A stretch of DNA of 34,179 nucleotides from contig JBDKVA010000197.1 of assembly GCA_039679375.1 (NCBI GenBank), positions 1-34,179 of the forward strand, given 5' to 3'. Position numbers and translations under genes: made by a program. This document shows, in pieces, positions 9,653 through 17,668 of this stretch. Source of the DNA: JBDKVA01 sp039679375 (GTDB lineage Bacteria > Bacillota > Clostridia > Acetivibrionales > DTU013). The notes beneath the pieces were generated by a model. The model was not told where the DNA came from, did not search any database, and worked only from the letters and a program-made list of their open reading frames with translations. Numbering within the stretch: the stretch's first letter is position 1; each line of letters starts with the position of its first letter.

Positions 9653-9656
9653 GTAA

Positions 9657-11066
9657 ATGTCAAAGGTGTTTTTAAAGCTTTTAGCTCTGATAATCTGTAC
9701 AGTGATGATGCTGTCAGTGATTTCAGGCTGCAGCAAAGCAGGGGAAAACGCAAACGGAAATACAAGCGACTCTGGCACGCAGGCATTGGAGAGCATTGAG
9801 AAAATCAAGCTGAAGTTTTTTATGCGGGATGCTACTTTGATAAGTGAGACAAGCAAGCTTGTCGATCGTTATAATATAGAAAACAAAGATCATGTAGAGA
9901 TTGAGTTTGAAGCTTATGGTGAAAATTATAAGAATGTCATTAATTCGGCATTGCAATCCGGTAATCCGCCGGATATATTCGAATTGAATGGAGGCCTGTC
10001 CATACCGAAGCTGGCGGAGGCCGGATATATTCTGCCAATTGACCGGTATGTCACAAATGATTATAAAGAAAACTTTTATACTGAAGTGTTTGAGCAAAAA
10101 CAGTTCTATTATGATGATAAGCTTTATGCGATTCCTGAAAGGACTGCATATTTCCGCCTGATGTATAATAAGGATATTTTTAAACTGGCAGGTATCTCTG
10201 AGCCCCCCAGAACATTGGAGGAATTAAAGGAAGACTCGAAGAAAATCACAGAAATCGGAAACGGGAAATTCTATGGCTTTGGAGCTGCTTTAAAGACACC
10301 TTCATCATGGGGGCGATTTACAGATAATATCTGTGCAATCGAGGGCTTGACAGGAGACAATGGCTTTGATTGGGGAACGGGACAATTCAATTTTGTAAAA
10401 CAAAAGAGAGCGCTCGAATTCCTTATTAGTCTTGAAAAGGAAAAGCTTTTATATCCGAATGCGCTCAATCTTGATATTGAGGTCGCCAGAACATTTTTTG
10501 GACAAGGGAAATTTGCAATGATGATTGATGGCAACTGGATGGTTGCACATTATGGAAATAATGAAATCAAGTGCGATGTGGACTGGGATTCAGCTCCGAT
10601 TCCCATTTTTGAGGGAGAAAAACGGGGAAAAAACTATATGTACTTTGATATGGGTAAGGTTATCGCGGCAAAAACATCAAGCCCGGACAAAGCATGGAGC
10701 TTTGTCCGGTTCCTTCTTGATAACCAGGAGCAGTTTGTTAAAGTAGGCGAACCGCTGCGTACGTTAATGAAAGCTAACGATAAAGTTAATATTCCCTATA
10801 ACTATAAAGGCATAAATAATTTTATTGATATTCAAAACAACAGGGCTTTCCCGATGCAAGTGCAGGATCTCCTTTACATCGAAGGGGATGATAGGAATAC
10901 GACCTATTCAAAGATTTTCATCAATGGCGGAGCCGGAATTGATCAAGCATTACTCGAACTTACACAGAGATATAACTTATCTTTGGAAAATGCAATTAAA
11001 TCAGGCAAGATACAGAGGGAAGATTTAAGTGCCACAATCAGCGCCGCATTGAAAAATTCCAACTAA
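9657..11066 (+). CDS. Family 1 extracellular solute-binding lipoprotein (second, UgpB-like)
   Basis: A 469-residue lipoprotein: signal peptide with lipobox 'VISGC' (Cys25), then a Ser/Asn-rich tether and a periplasmic-binding fold. Typical family blocks are 'NPPDIFELNGG' (about 102), 'YAIPERTAYFRLMYNKDIF' and 'GQGKFAMMIDGNWM'. It is longer than the binding protein at 5319 and does not look like a duplicate of it. It has its own promoter and no partner permeases next to it. It may feed the same importer, feed one elsewhere, or act as a sensor partner of the YesM-type kinase. GGTGAGGGG precedes the ATG. Confidence 0.88.
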   Translation: MSKVFLKLLALIICTVMMLSVISGCSKAGENANGNTSDSGTQALESIEKIKLKFFMRDATLISETSKLVDRYNIENKDHVEIEFEAYGENYKNVINSALQSGNPPDIFELNGGLSIPKLAEAGYILPIDRYVTNDYKENFYTEVFEQKQFYYDDKLYAIPERTAYFRLMYNKDIFKLAGISEPPRTLEELKEDSKKITEIGNGKFYGFGAALKTPSSWGRFTDNICAIEGLTGDNGFDWGTGQFNFVKQKRALEFLISLEKEKLLYPNALNLDIEVARTFFGQGKFAMMIDGNWMVAHYGNNEIKCDVDWDSAPIPIFEGEKRGKNYMYFDMGKVIAAKTSSPDKAWSFVRFLLDNQEQFVKVGEPLRTLMKANDKVNIPYNYKGINNFIDIQNNRAFPMQVQDLLYIEGDDRNTTYSKIFINGGAGIDQALLELTQRYNLSLENAIKSGKIQREDLSATISAALKNSN

Positions 11067-11077
11067 TACCACAGCGA

Positions 11078-11111
11078 AAGGTGCATTAATCAATAGGCAT
11101 TTATGCGCCTT
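11078..11111 (+). other. Hairpin without T tract after the second binding protein
   Basis: AAGGTGCA pairs with TGCGCCTT (one G.U) around an 18-nt loop, just after the stop at 11066. No run of T follows, so it is at most a weak terminator or 3'-end stabiliser. A TATAAT at 11161-11166 may be the -10 box of the next gene; its -35 is poor. Confidence 0.4.
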
Positions 11112-11214
11112 ACAGAAATAATGCGATGAAGTAATTCTTTTACTATTTCCCAATATCATATATAATGATTATGGTTTAATTTGTTGTCATATGTGACAGA
11201 AACGGTGATTTACT

Positions 11215-12096
11215 TTGGAAAAGCGAATATTACTAAAGGAAAGGCCCAGAGCGATCCTTTATTTAATTCTTACTGCAATACTCTGGAGCCTTGGAGGACT
11301 GCTGATCAAATCAGTCAATTCGAGTCCGTTTGCGATTGCCGGTGTAAGAAGCGGGATATCGGCACTTTTGATATTGATAGTGATGGGAAAACCGAAGCTG
11401 AACTGGTCTAAAGTACAAGTTGGAGCAGCACTTGCTTACTCGGCAACGGTTTTACTTTTTGTCTTTGCAAACAAAACGACAACAGCGGCAAATGCGATAC
11501 TGATCCAATATACGGCGCCGGTTTATGTAGCCTTTTTGGGAGCCTGGTTATTGAGGGAAAAGGTAAAGCTGCTGGATTGGGTTACTATAGTGTTTGCCAT
11601 TGGCGGAATGGTACTGTTTTTCATAGATAATATCAGCACAAAAGGACTTTTGGGGAATATACTGGCTGCGGTCAGCGGACTTACCTTCGGGCTTTTTACG
11701 GTCCTGATGAGGATGCAAAAGGAAGGGTCGCCCATTGAATCGGTGCTTCTTGGGAACATCCTTACTGCCATCATCGGGGTGCCATTTTTATTTGGATCGA
11801 TGCCCAATACAAAAGGATGGACGTGCCTTGTGATTCTGGGCGTTGTCCAGCTTGGCCTTCCATATCTTCTGTATGCGAAGGCGATTAAGCACGTCACAGC
11901 TCTGGAGGCAAGCATTATTCCGATCATTGAGCCGATCCTGAACCCGATCTGGGTATTCCTGCTGCTGGGAGAGATTCCCGGGAAGTGGGCTCTTGCAGGA
12001 GGCCTCATCGTTCTTGTGGCTGTCACGGGAAGATGTGTCATTTCGCTTCGGACGGCCAGGGAGGATACAGGAGCGGGAGTGCCGGGAGTGACATGA
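11215..12096 (+). CDS. EamA/DMT-family transporter
   Basis: A 293-residue protein with ten hydrophobic segments arranged as two repeats of five, the EamA duplication. The first repeat starts 'LILTAILWSLGGLLIKSV' and the second 'GNILAAVSGLTFGLFTVL'; the helix-end motif 'EPILNPIWVFLLLGE' is family-typical. Members export metabolites such as amino acids or nucleosides across the cytoplasmic membrane. The start is TTG with CGGTGA 6-7 bases upstream. A regulator gene follows 63 bp later and may control it. Confidence 0.9.
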   Translation: MEKRILLKERPRAILYLILTAILWSLGGLLIKSVNSSPFAIAGVRSGISALLILIVMGKPKLNWSKVQVGAALAYSATVLLFVFANKTTTAANAILIQYTAPVYVAFLGAWLLREKVKLLDWVTIVFAIGGMVLFFIDNISTKGLLGNILAAVSGLTFGLFTVLMRMQKEGSPIESVLLGNILTAIIGVPFLFGSMPNTKGWTCLVILGVVQLGLPYLLYAKAIKHVTALEASIIPIIEPILNPIWVFLLLGEIPGKWALAGGLIVLVAVTGRCVISLRTAREDTGAGVPGVT

Positions 12097-12159
12097 TAAA
12101 AAAATAGAACTGTTTGGGGGCAGTATAATGGAATCGATCAGAGAAAGGAGTAATCAATT

Positions 12160-12720
12160 ATGGATGCTATTCAACCGCCGCCAATCGGGAAGAACATGAG
12201 CAATCAGCGAAAACAAAAGAATATGAGCCTGGACGAGCTTGCAAAACGTTCCGGGGTCTCTAAATCCATGCTGTCCCAGATCGAGCAGGATAAAACCAAC
12301 CCCACGGTGATCACAGTCTGGAAAATAGCCAGGGCACTGGACTCATCGCTGGAGGAGCTGATGGAATCAAGCTACTGCAATATTATTGAAGTGATCCGGA
12401 GCGGTGATGCGTCAGTCATATATTCAGAAGACCGACTTTGGGAGTTCAGGATCAATTCACCCATCCATATGACGGATACGCTGGAGCTTTATACGGTGAC
12501 ATTGAAGCCTGGAGGGAAAAAGGTATCCTCACCGCACTTTCCCAAAGCGGAAGAGTTTCTGACCGTGATCCGCGGGGAATTGAAGGTAACTTCGGGCGAA
12601 TATTCCACTATACTTCATAAAGGCGACACCGCAAGATACAAGGGCGACGTCACGCATGTGATCGAAAACATATCCGATTCCATCACTGAAGCTTATATGG
12701 TTGTGTGGCTCCCGAGGTAA
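12160..12720 (+). CDS. XRE-family regulator with cupin domain
   Basis: 186 residues. Residues about 13-65 are an XRE helix-turn-helix ('MSLDELAKRSGVSKSMLSQI' with the recognition helix at its end), and residues about 105-183 a single cupin_2 beta barrel ('LKPGGKKVSSPHFPKAEEF', 'VIRGELKVTSGEY', 'GDTARYKGDVTHVIEN'). The family (MerR-unrelated, PuuR/SutR-like) senses small ligands in the cupin. AAAGGAG precedes the ATG. A TATAAT lies at 12124-12129 without a clear -35. It sits right after the EamA gene, its likely target. Confidence 0.92.
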   Translation: MDAIQPPPIGKNMSNQRKQKNMSLDELAKRSGVSKSMLSQIEQDKTNPTVITVWKIARALDSSLEELMESSYCNIIEVIRSGDASVIYSEDRLWEFRINSPIHMTDTLELYTVTLKPGGKKVSSPHFPKAEEFLTVIRGELKVTSGEYSTILHKGDTARYKGDVTHVIENISDSITEAYMVVWLPR

Positions 12721-12898
12721 AAGTTTGCGGAACGTATTGCCTGAGCTTTTATATGTCAACAATATTATTAGTGCATATTTGCTCAAAAAGAAGGTGAAGA
12801 GGAGTTCAATCCAGAATACTATAGGAGGATATGCAAAGCTATATTTGCAAGCATAAGTGAGTATATATTGCATAATAAATATCAGGAGGATAAGTAAC

Positions 12899-13519
12899 AT
12901 GAAAGAAATGGGAGTAATAAAAGGTGAAAAAAGAGCTGACACGAACAGCAGCGCAAACAGAAGATTAAGGAAGAGCGGGTATTTACCGGCAAGTATTTTT
13001 GGCAAGGGAATTGAATCTGCGTCGGTAGTTGTTAAGAAAGATGAATTTGTCAAAGTACTGTCCAAATTCGGAAGGAATTCTGTGTTTAAACTTGATATAT
13101 CCGGTGATACGGCTCATACAGTAATAGTAAAGGAAATACAGAGCGATCCTATAGGTAAGGGATATCTGCATATAGGGTTTCAACAGATATCTCTATCTGA
13201 AGAAATTAAGACTGATGTATCAATCAGGATTTTAGGATCAGAATTAATAGAGGCTAAAAGATTGGTTGTAATACATCAGATGAGCATGATCTCAGTAAAA
13301 GGATTGCCGCAAAATATCCCTGATGTTATCGAAATTAATGTGTCAAATTTGCAGGCAGGAGAAAATATAAATGTAGGTAGTATTAAGTTCCCGGAAGGAA
13401 TAGTGTCAGAAAACGATCCAAAGCAGGTAGTAGTTTCTGTAAGCGAACCAAAGAGACAGGAAATTGAAGAAACGGCTGAAAAAGCAGCTGAAACCGAAAA
13501 AGAAGAGGTACAAGCTTAA
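12899..13519 (+). CDS. ctc: 50S ribosomal protein L25 / general stress protein Ctc
   Basis: 206 residues in the two-domain L25/TL5/Ctc layout. The N-terminal 5S rRNA-binding beta barrel (about 1-92) has 'NRRLRKSGYLPASIFGKGIE' and 'VKEIQSDPIGKGYLHIGF'. The C-terminal TL5 domain (about 95-190) has 'GLPQNIPDVIEINVSNLQAG'. An acidic, Glu/Ala-rich tail ends the protein, common in this family. ATG 12899 is chosen because AGGAGGA lies 8 bases upstream; an in-frame start at 12857 has none. The gene is monocistronic, with a strong terminator after it. In Bacillus, Ctc is a SigB-controlled 5S-binding protein; nothing here shows the regulation. Confidence 0.92.
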   Translation: MKEMGVIKGEKRADTNSSANRRLRKSGYLPASIFGKGIESASVVVKKDEFVKVLSKFGRNSVFKLDISGDTAHTVIVKEIQSDPIGKGYLHIGFQQISLSEEIKTDVSIRILGSELIEAKRLVVIHQMSMISVKGLPQNIPDVIEINVSNLQAGENINVGSIKFPEGIVSENDPKQVVVSVSEPKRQEIEETAEKAAETEKEEVQA

Positions 13520-13559
13520 TTCAATTGAAATATAGTAGTCCCGGAGTATGTGACTAATC

Positions 13560-13605
13560 AAAAAGGCCGGTAAAAGGATGTTTTTTGCATTTACCGGCCT
13601 TTTTT
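13560..13605. terminator. Strong, probably bidirectional terminator
   Basis: AGGCCGGTAAA and TTTACCGGCCT form a perfect 11-bp stem, with A residues on the left and T6 on the right. It ends the ctc gene and, read on the minus strand, lies directly after the decayed tRNA 3' end at 13605-13649, whose terminator it may once have been. Confidence 0.9.
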
Positions 13606-13649
13606 GTTGCACACGAGACGATTCGAACGTCCGGCCTGCGGTTTAGGAA
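13605..13649 (-). other. att-like remnant: decayed tRNA-Arg(CCU) 3' part (copy A)
   Basis: On the minus strand it reads TTCCTAA anticodon loop, ACCGC, a variable region, a T arm with TTCGAAT loop, and an acceptor 3' strand. It matches copy B at 17669-17713 in 42 of 45 positions; the core 13614-13649 is identical over 36 bp. The three differences lie in the acceptor/CCA part (it ends ACA instead of CCA), as expected of a sequence no longer under tRNA selection. No 5' half of the tRNA lies beside it. Confidence 0.8.
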
Positions 13650-13684
13650 AGGACTTAACATTTCGCATTTTTTAAGTTTTTCTA

Positions 13685-14470
13685 TTATATCAGCTTTTCT
13701 GGTACAAACTTTTTAGTTGCAATTTTCATCAGGAAATAATCAAGGATATAAACGCCCGCTCCCACTGCCAATAGAACTGAGCTGCTTAACATAAACAAAC
13801 CTGTCATCTGCCCGATCAGCAGGAAGATTATCGGAATGACGATAAAAGCGCTCATTTGCTGAGCTTCCTGAAAGGTGTTCGCTTTCGCGGAAACCATCAC
13901 CATAAAGGTAATCGCCAATAATGTTATGGCTGGCACGACCCAGATAATTAAAATAAGCCACTTTACATTTGGGAAAATTAATCTGCCAAAATAAAACCAA
14001 CCGCCTACATCGATGACAAGGCCAAATATGAAGAAAGAAATCAAGGTGATAGCATAGGCCGGAACAGCAGTCCCCAAAACCTTGGCGGTGAAAAGCTCGC
14101 GAATGCTGATAGGGGTATAAAGCAGGGATTCCATTGTCTTTCTTTCCTTCTCGCCGACAAAGCTGCTGGCACCGATAATACTTGAAGCCATTACAGGAAT
14201 CAGCAGAAAGAATACAGGGAACATATAGTTCAGGCCCATTTCGACCAGCAGTTGCGAACTGCTCAGGCCAGGGAATTTACTTGAAAAAATTTTTATCATA
14301 TAATCCATTCCATTCAAACCGGAAACGCCAAATTTTGCACCGATCATCAGAATCAGCGGCAGAACGAATGCCATCATTGCGGGTACGATAATCATAGGTA
14401 TCAGCATTTGTGTACTCCCCAATACTTCTTTAACATCCTTGTAAATCATTGCTTTTTGTGAAGTCTTCAT
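13685..14470 (-). CDS. ABC-2 type exporter permease
   Basis: 261 residues with about six hydrophobic segments. After a first segment near residue 20 comes an extracytoplasmic loop, then the ABC-2 block 'VGEKERKTMESLLYTPISIR' (about 129-148), which contacts the ATPase, and further helices to the C-terminus. This is the NatB/ABC2_membrane type used by exporters of ions, lipids or peptides. Its start overlaps the stop of the ATPase gene by 4 bp (ATGA), so the two are coupled. It is the last gene before att copy A. Confidence 0.87.
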   Translation of the reverse strand: MKTSQKAMIYKDVKEVLGSTQMLIPMIIVPAMMAFVLPLILMIGAKFGVSGLNGMDYMIKIFSSKFPGLSSSQLLVEMGLNYMFPVFFLLIPVMASSIIGASSFVGEKERKTMESLLYTPISIRELFTAKVLGTAVPAYAITLISFFIFGLVIDVGGWFYFGRLIFPNVKWLILIIWVVPAITLLAITFMVMVSAKANTFQEAQQMSAFIVIPIIFLLIGQMTGLFMLSSSVLLAVGAGVYILDYFLMKIATKKFVPEKLI

Positions 14471-15372
14471 GCCAGAACCTCCTTTTGAAAGTTAAAATAT
14501 AAGTCTTCCAGATTCCAGTAAATTTGCCTTGCATCATAGACCTTTCCTCCACGGGATAATATATCGGATAAAATCTGTGGGACATCTGCATCTGAAGCAA
14601 TAGGAACCTTGATATTACCTTCTTTGTTTTTCACTGACGCTTTTATATCAGGAATGTCAATACCGCGGATCTCAAGATATCTGGTGCTTTTTCTCTGTTT
14701 AAGCAATTCGTCAAATGTGCCGAAGCCCAACATGGAGCCTTTATGGATAAACCCATACAACGTACAAATTTCTTCCGCGTACTTTAACTGATGTGTACAT
14801 AGGAATATTGTCACACCATGTTCAACAGAAAGCTGGCGTATCATTTTTGTCACATTCATCGCAGCCTCAGGATCCAAACCGGAAGTGGGCTCGTCAAGAA
14901 ACAGGATCTTCGGTCTATGCAGTAATGCTCTGGCAAGAGCCAATCTTCTCTTCATTCCGGTGCTGTAGGCCTTTACCTTTTTATCACCTGAATCTGTCAG
15001 CTCAAGAGATTTAAGCAACGCAACACTCTGCTGCTTGATATCTTTTTCAGTCATACCATGCATATTTCCAAAGAACATCAAATTTTCAAGACCGGTCAGG
15101 TTTTCATACATCAAAGCAGTTTCTGTCATAACACCGCAGAGTTTATGAATTTCAGCCTGTTCTTTCGATATATCCTTCCCCCAAATAGCGGCATTTCCGC
15201 TTGTGGGTGCAAGGACTCCATTCAACAGTCTTATGGTAGTAGTTTTACCTGAGCCGTTGGGACCCAGAAATCCGAATATTTCTCCTCCAGGGATGGAGAA
15301 GCCAATATTATTTAATGCGTACTGATTACCAGTATAGGATTTACTCAAGTTTGAAATCTCTATTGCATTCAT
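14467..15372 (-). CDS. ABC exporter ATP-binding subunit
   Basis: About 301 residues: Walker A 'GPNGSGKTTT', signature 'YSTGMKRRLALARAL', Walker B 'ILFLDEPTSGLDP' and H-loop 'IFLCTHQLKYAEEI'. This is the CcmA/NatA exporter class. The C-terminal ~80 residues are the usual extra domain. ATG 15372 is preferred over GTG 15381 because AAGGA then lies 10 bases upstream. It is coupled to the permease, and the regulator gene lies upstream on the same strand, across a large inverted repeat. Confidence 0.92.
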   Translation of the reverse strand: MNAIEISNLSKSYTGNQYALNNIGFSIPGGEIFGFLGPNGSGKTTTIRLLNGVLAPTSGNAAIWGKDISKEQAEIHKLCGVMTETALMYENLTGLENLMFFGNMHGMTEKDIKQQSVALLKSLELTDSGDKKVKAYSTGMKRRLALARALLHRPKILFLDEPTSGLDPEAAMNVTKMIRQLSVEHGVTIFLCTHQLKYAEEICTLYGFIHKGSMLGFGTFDELLKQRKSTRYLEIRGIDIPDIKASVKNKEGNIKVPIASDADVPQILSDILSRGGKVYDARQIYWNLEDLYFNFQKEVLA

Positions 15373-15402
15373 ATTTATCACATCCTTTAAATTATTAGCT
15401 AT

Positions 15403-15496
15403 ATTGAATGAACTAATTATCTTAACGAATGGATTTGCAAACAGCAGTGATTCTATGATGTTTGCAAAGTCAGGCGTTTAGATAATTTCATTCAAT
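15403..15496. repeat. Large imperfect inverted repeat (~94 bp) between regulator and exporter genes
   Basis: The left arm ATTGAATGAA..AATTATCTTAACG..TTTGCAAAC matches the reverse complement of GTTTGCAAA..CGTTTAGATAATT..TTCATTCAAT, leaving a central spacer of about 17 bases. Almost the whole spacer folds into one hairpin. It may be a MITE-like insertion, an attenuator in the exporter leader, or a large operator. Confidence 0.75.
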
Positions 15497-15505
15497 TAAT
15501 ATATA

Positions 15506-16051
15506 TTACTTATGAAGATTATCCACTTGCGGAATGATTATGGTGCCTAATGTCCGGGCTTTTCTACCTTGTCCCGGTTTATTTTGGGTAGCTTGCATAA
15601 TAGTATTTGCCAGGGTTTTGGCGAGCTCGGCAAATTCATTATCATCTGCATAAATAAGAGCTTGTGAATAGCCTACGCCATCTTTAAGCAGATCATAATT
15701 TTCCTGGTTAATGTATTTTTCAAATTCACCCAGCAGGTTTATTAAATAGGTAAAAAAGTACTTCACCTGATCCTCTCTTGAAGCATTTAAAATTTCCTCG
15801 CTAGTCTGTTGATTGGCATGCTCGGAAAGACTGTATACTTTTTCAACAGTTCCCCTAACCTGCTTCTCTTCCACTACTGCAATGAGTTCTGCTTCCAAGA
15901 GCTTGTTCAGATGCCTGTACATAGTTGCCGGGGGGACGTCTGGCATAAATTCAGTGATCTGTTGAACAGTCAATCGGCGTCCGGCAAGCAATGCCTGTAT
16001 CAATTTCATCCGAATTGGATGTAATAGGATGCTTATTTTTGATTCCTTCAT
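15506..16051 (-). CDS. Winged-helix transcriptional regulator (ArsR-like)
   Basis: About 181 residues. Residues about 5-75 form a winged helix: 'ILLHPIRMKLIQALL', then 'TVQQITEFMPDVPPATMYRH' (recognition helix) and a wing with 'RGTVEKVYSL'. The rest is helical, likely for dimerisation or ligand binding. ATG 16051 is chosen because GGAG lies 8 bases upstream; earlier in-frame starts fall inside the palindrome upstream. It precedes the exporter pair on the same strand and probably controls it and itself. Confidence 0.85.
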   Translation of the reverse strand: MKESKISILLHPIRMKLIQALLAGRRLTVQQITEFMPDVPPATMYRHLNKLLEAELIAVVEEKQVRGTVEKVYSLSEHANQQTSEEILNASREDQVKYFFTYLINLLGEFEKYINQENYDLLKDGVGYSQALIYADDNEFAELAKTLANTIMQATQNKPGQGRKARTLGTIIIPQVDNLHK

Positions 16052-16064
16052 TATTATCAACTCC

Positions 16065-16115
16065 ATTATCATCATTATCAATAATGATAATAATACAGAT
16101 TACGATAATAGTCAA
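16065..16115 (-). promoter_or_regulatory. SigA-type promoter overlapped by an AT-rich palindrome
   Basis: On the minus strand TTGACT (16110-16115) and TATTAT (16087-16092) are 17 bp apart. The palindrome CATTAT-CA-ATAATG and flanking ATTATCA/TGATAAT copies (16065-16094) cover the -10 and start region. This layout suggests autorepression by the regulator. Confidence 0.7.
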
Positions 16116-16169
16116 ATGTTTTTTTGAATGTCCGGCCAGAGTATCCTTTTGCTTTGTTGGACTATATGG

Positions 16170-16175
16170 TAAAAT
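16170..16175 (+). promoter_or_regulatory. Possible extended -10 box before the sigma-factor gene
   Basis: TAAAAT preceded by TGG (extended -10 form), about 95 bases before the GTG start at 16271. The -35 is poor, so this is tentative. Confidence 0.35.
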
Positions 16176-16270
16176 GAAAAAGTACTTCGTATAGGTTATA
16201 TCAGGCGTTTTCTGACATAGTAGAATAAGGGAGTATTTTCGGGATAATCTTGTATGGGAGTTGAAAAACT

Positions 16271-17050
16271 GTGGAAATGGACTTCAACAGTATATATAAA
16301 GATCAATATAACAAATTATTTTCGGTTGCTTATCGACTTACCGGGAGAAAAGAAGATGCTGAGGATGTACTCCAGGAAGCTTTTTTAAATGCCTATAAAT
16401 CTTATGGCGAATTCAGAGGTAATGGCACGGTTTCAACCTGGCTTTATAAAATAGTGATTAACTGTTCCTATAAATATATAAAAAAGCAGAAAAAGCTGCC
16501 GGTTGTCGATATATCAGCAGGTTTGAATATCAGCCAGAATGAATTTTTTGAAATGATTAAATTCTATGAGCCTGTTGAAGATGAAGTTTTAGTAAATGAT
16601 ATGAGAGAATCGTGTCTTCAGTTATTTTTGAAATGCATACCTAAAAAACAAAGAATAGCCTTCACTTTGAAAGTATTATTGGATTTACCGGTTAATGAAG
16701 TCGCATCGATAATGGAAATTTCAGAAGGTGCAGTGAAGACAAATGTGTATCGGGCAAGGCAGAGTATGAAAGAAAATATGGAGGATAAATGTTCATATAT
16801 AAATCCTGAGAATACATGCTGCTGCAAGAATTGGGTGGCGTATGCAATAAAGAATAATAAAATGGATAAAATACCAAAGATAAAACCTCAGAAGGTTATT
16901 GATTATAAGAAAATATTTGATTCGGAAATGGATTTTCTATCCAGGGTAGTCATGCTATATGACAATTGTCCTGAACACCGGTCATATGATGAATTCATAA
17001 AGAGCATCAAGTATATGATATCAAATAAGTCGCTAAAATTATTTTCATAA
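16271..17050 (+). CDS. RNA polymerase sigma-70 family factor (ECF-like) with C-terminal extension
   Basis: 259 residues. Region 2 (about 7-75) has 'LFSVAYRLTGRKEDAEDVLQ' and 'VSTWLYKIVINCSYKYIKK'; region 4 (about 115-170) has 'PKKQRIAFTLKVLLDLPVNE' and the helix-turn-helix 'EVASIMEISEGAVKTNVYRA'. After region 4 an ~85-residue extension begins with a Cys cluster ('CSYINPENTCCCKNW') that could bind metal or sense redox. The GTG start has GGGAG about 10 bases upstream. No anti-sigma gene is adjacent; the Cys-rich tail may replace one (inference). An OsmC-like peroxidase-type gene follows. Confidence 0.88.
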   Translation: MEMDFNSIYKDQYNKLFSVAYRLTGRKEDAEDVLQEAFLNAYKSYGEFRGNGTVSTWLYKIVINCSYKYIKKQKKLPVVDISAGLNISQNEFFEMIKFYEPVEDEVLVNDMRESCLQLFLKCIPKKQRIAFTLKVLLDLPVNEVASIMEISEGAVKTNVYRARQSMKENMEDKCSYINPENTCCCKNWVAYAIKNNKMDKIPKIKPQKVIDYKKIFDSEMDFLSRVVMLYDNCPEHRSYDEFIKSIKYMISNKSLKLFS

Positions 17051-17127
17051 AATATTAAAACTTTTGTGACCTTTTGCTTTTATATGTATCTAAGATAGTG
17101 AAATATAAAAAACAGGAGGTTTCAATT

Positions 17128-17559
17128 ATGTCACAACAATTAACTGCATCCGCCAGATTGGCAAACCAGAAGGTGAAATTTATAGGGATATCAGGGTCCA
17201 AGCCTGAAATCGTATTGGATTATACTCCGCCGGTGGGGGATGGCGAGGGCTATACATCTTTGGAATTGTTTCTTATAAGCCTTGCTTCCTGCAGTGGTAC
17301 TTCAATTGCCATGTTATTAAGAAGGATGCAAAAAGACGTATCGGGTCTTAAAATCAATGTAAGGGGTGATAGAAGAGAGCAGCACCCCACATACTTTGAA
17401 AAAATATATCTGGAAGTAATTCTGGAATCAAAAGATGCCGAAAATTCAGACGTTGAAAAAGCAATTAAATTATCGGAGGAATCTATCTGCCCGGTGTGGA
17501 ATATGATTAAGAATAACGTGGAAATATATAGTGAGTACAAAATAGTAAGAATTCAATAA
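17128..17559 (+). CDS. OsmC/Ohr-family protein
   Basis: 143 residues with the OsmC layout: N-terminal beta strands, then 'YTSLELFLISLASCSGTSIA' with the first redox cysteine, and the second in 'EESICPVWNMIKNN'. Proteins with both cysteines reduce organic hydroperoxides using thiol donors. ATG 17128 has AGGAGG just upstream; the longer in-frame ORF has none. It follows the sigma-factor gene by 78 bp, which suggests a link between the two, and is followed by its own terminator. Confidence 0.9.
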   Translation: MSQQLTASARLANQKVKFIGISGSKPEIVLDYTPPVGDGEGYTSLELFLISLASCSGTSIAMLLRRMQKDVSGLKINVRGDRREQHPTYFEKIYLEVILESKDAENSDVEKAIKLSEESICPVWNMIKNNVEIYSEYKIVRIQ

Positions 17560-17576
17560 GAAGGATATTTTATTTT

Positions 17577-17600
17577 AAGCAGGAGAAATCCTGCTTTTTC
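17577..17600 (+). terminator. Terminator of the OsmC gene
   Basis: A perfect 8-bp stem AAGCAGGA / TCCTGCTT closed by a GAAA tetraloop is followed by TTT. Confidence 0.88.
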
Positions 17601-17633
17601 TCTTCGGTAAAGTGCCGGTATTTGCCCTTATAT

Positions 17634-17664
17634 AAAAAAACCGCAAACCCTGTGAGGCTTGCGG
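17634..17664 (-). terminator. Terminator of the former tRNA-Arg gene
   Basis: On the minus strand CCGCAAGCCT pairs with AGGGTTTGCGG around a short loop and runs into seven T. It lies 5 bases past the CCA end of copy B, so it is most likely the tRNA terminator. Confidence 0.85.
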
Positions 17665-17668
17665 CTGT

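Noticed and set aside
12829..12858. Nine-codon leader peptide before ctc (MQSYICKHK)
   Set aside because: The AGGAGG lies only two bases from its ATG, and no attenuator hairpin is seen between it and ctc.
16271..17050. Sigma factor as part of the prophage
   Set aside because: It lies outside att copy B, with its own neighbours; it belongs to the block between the two tRNA fragments.
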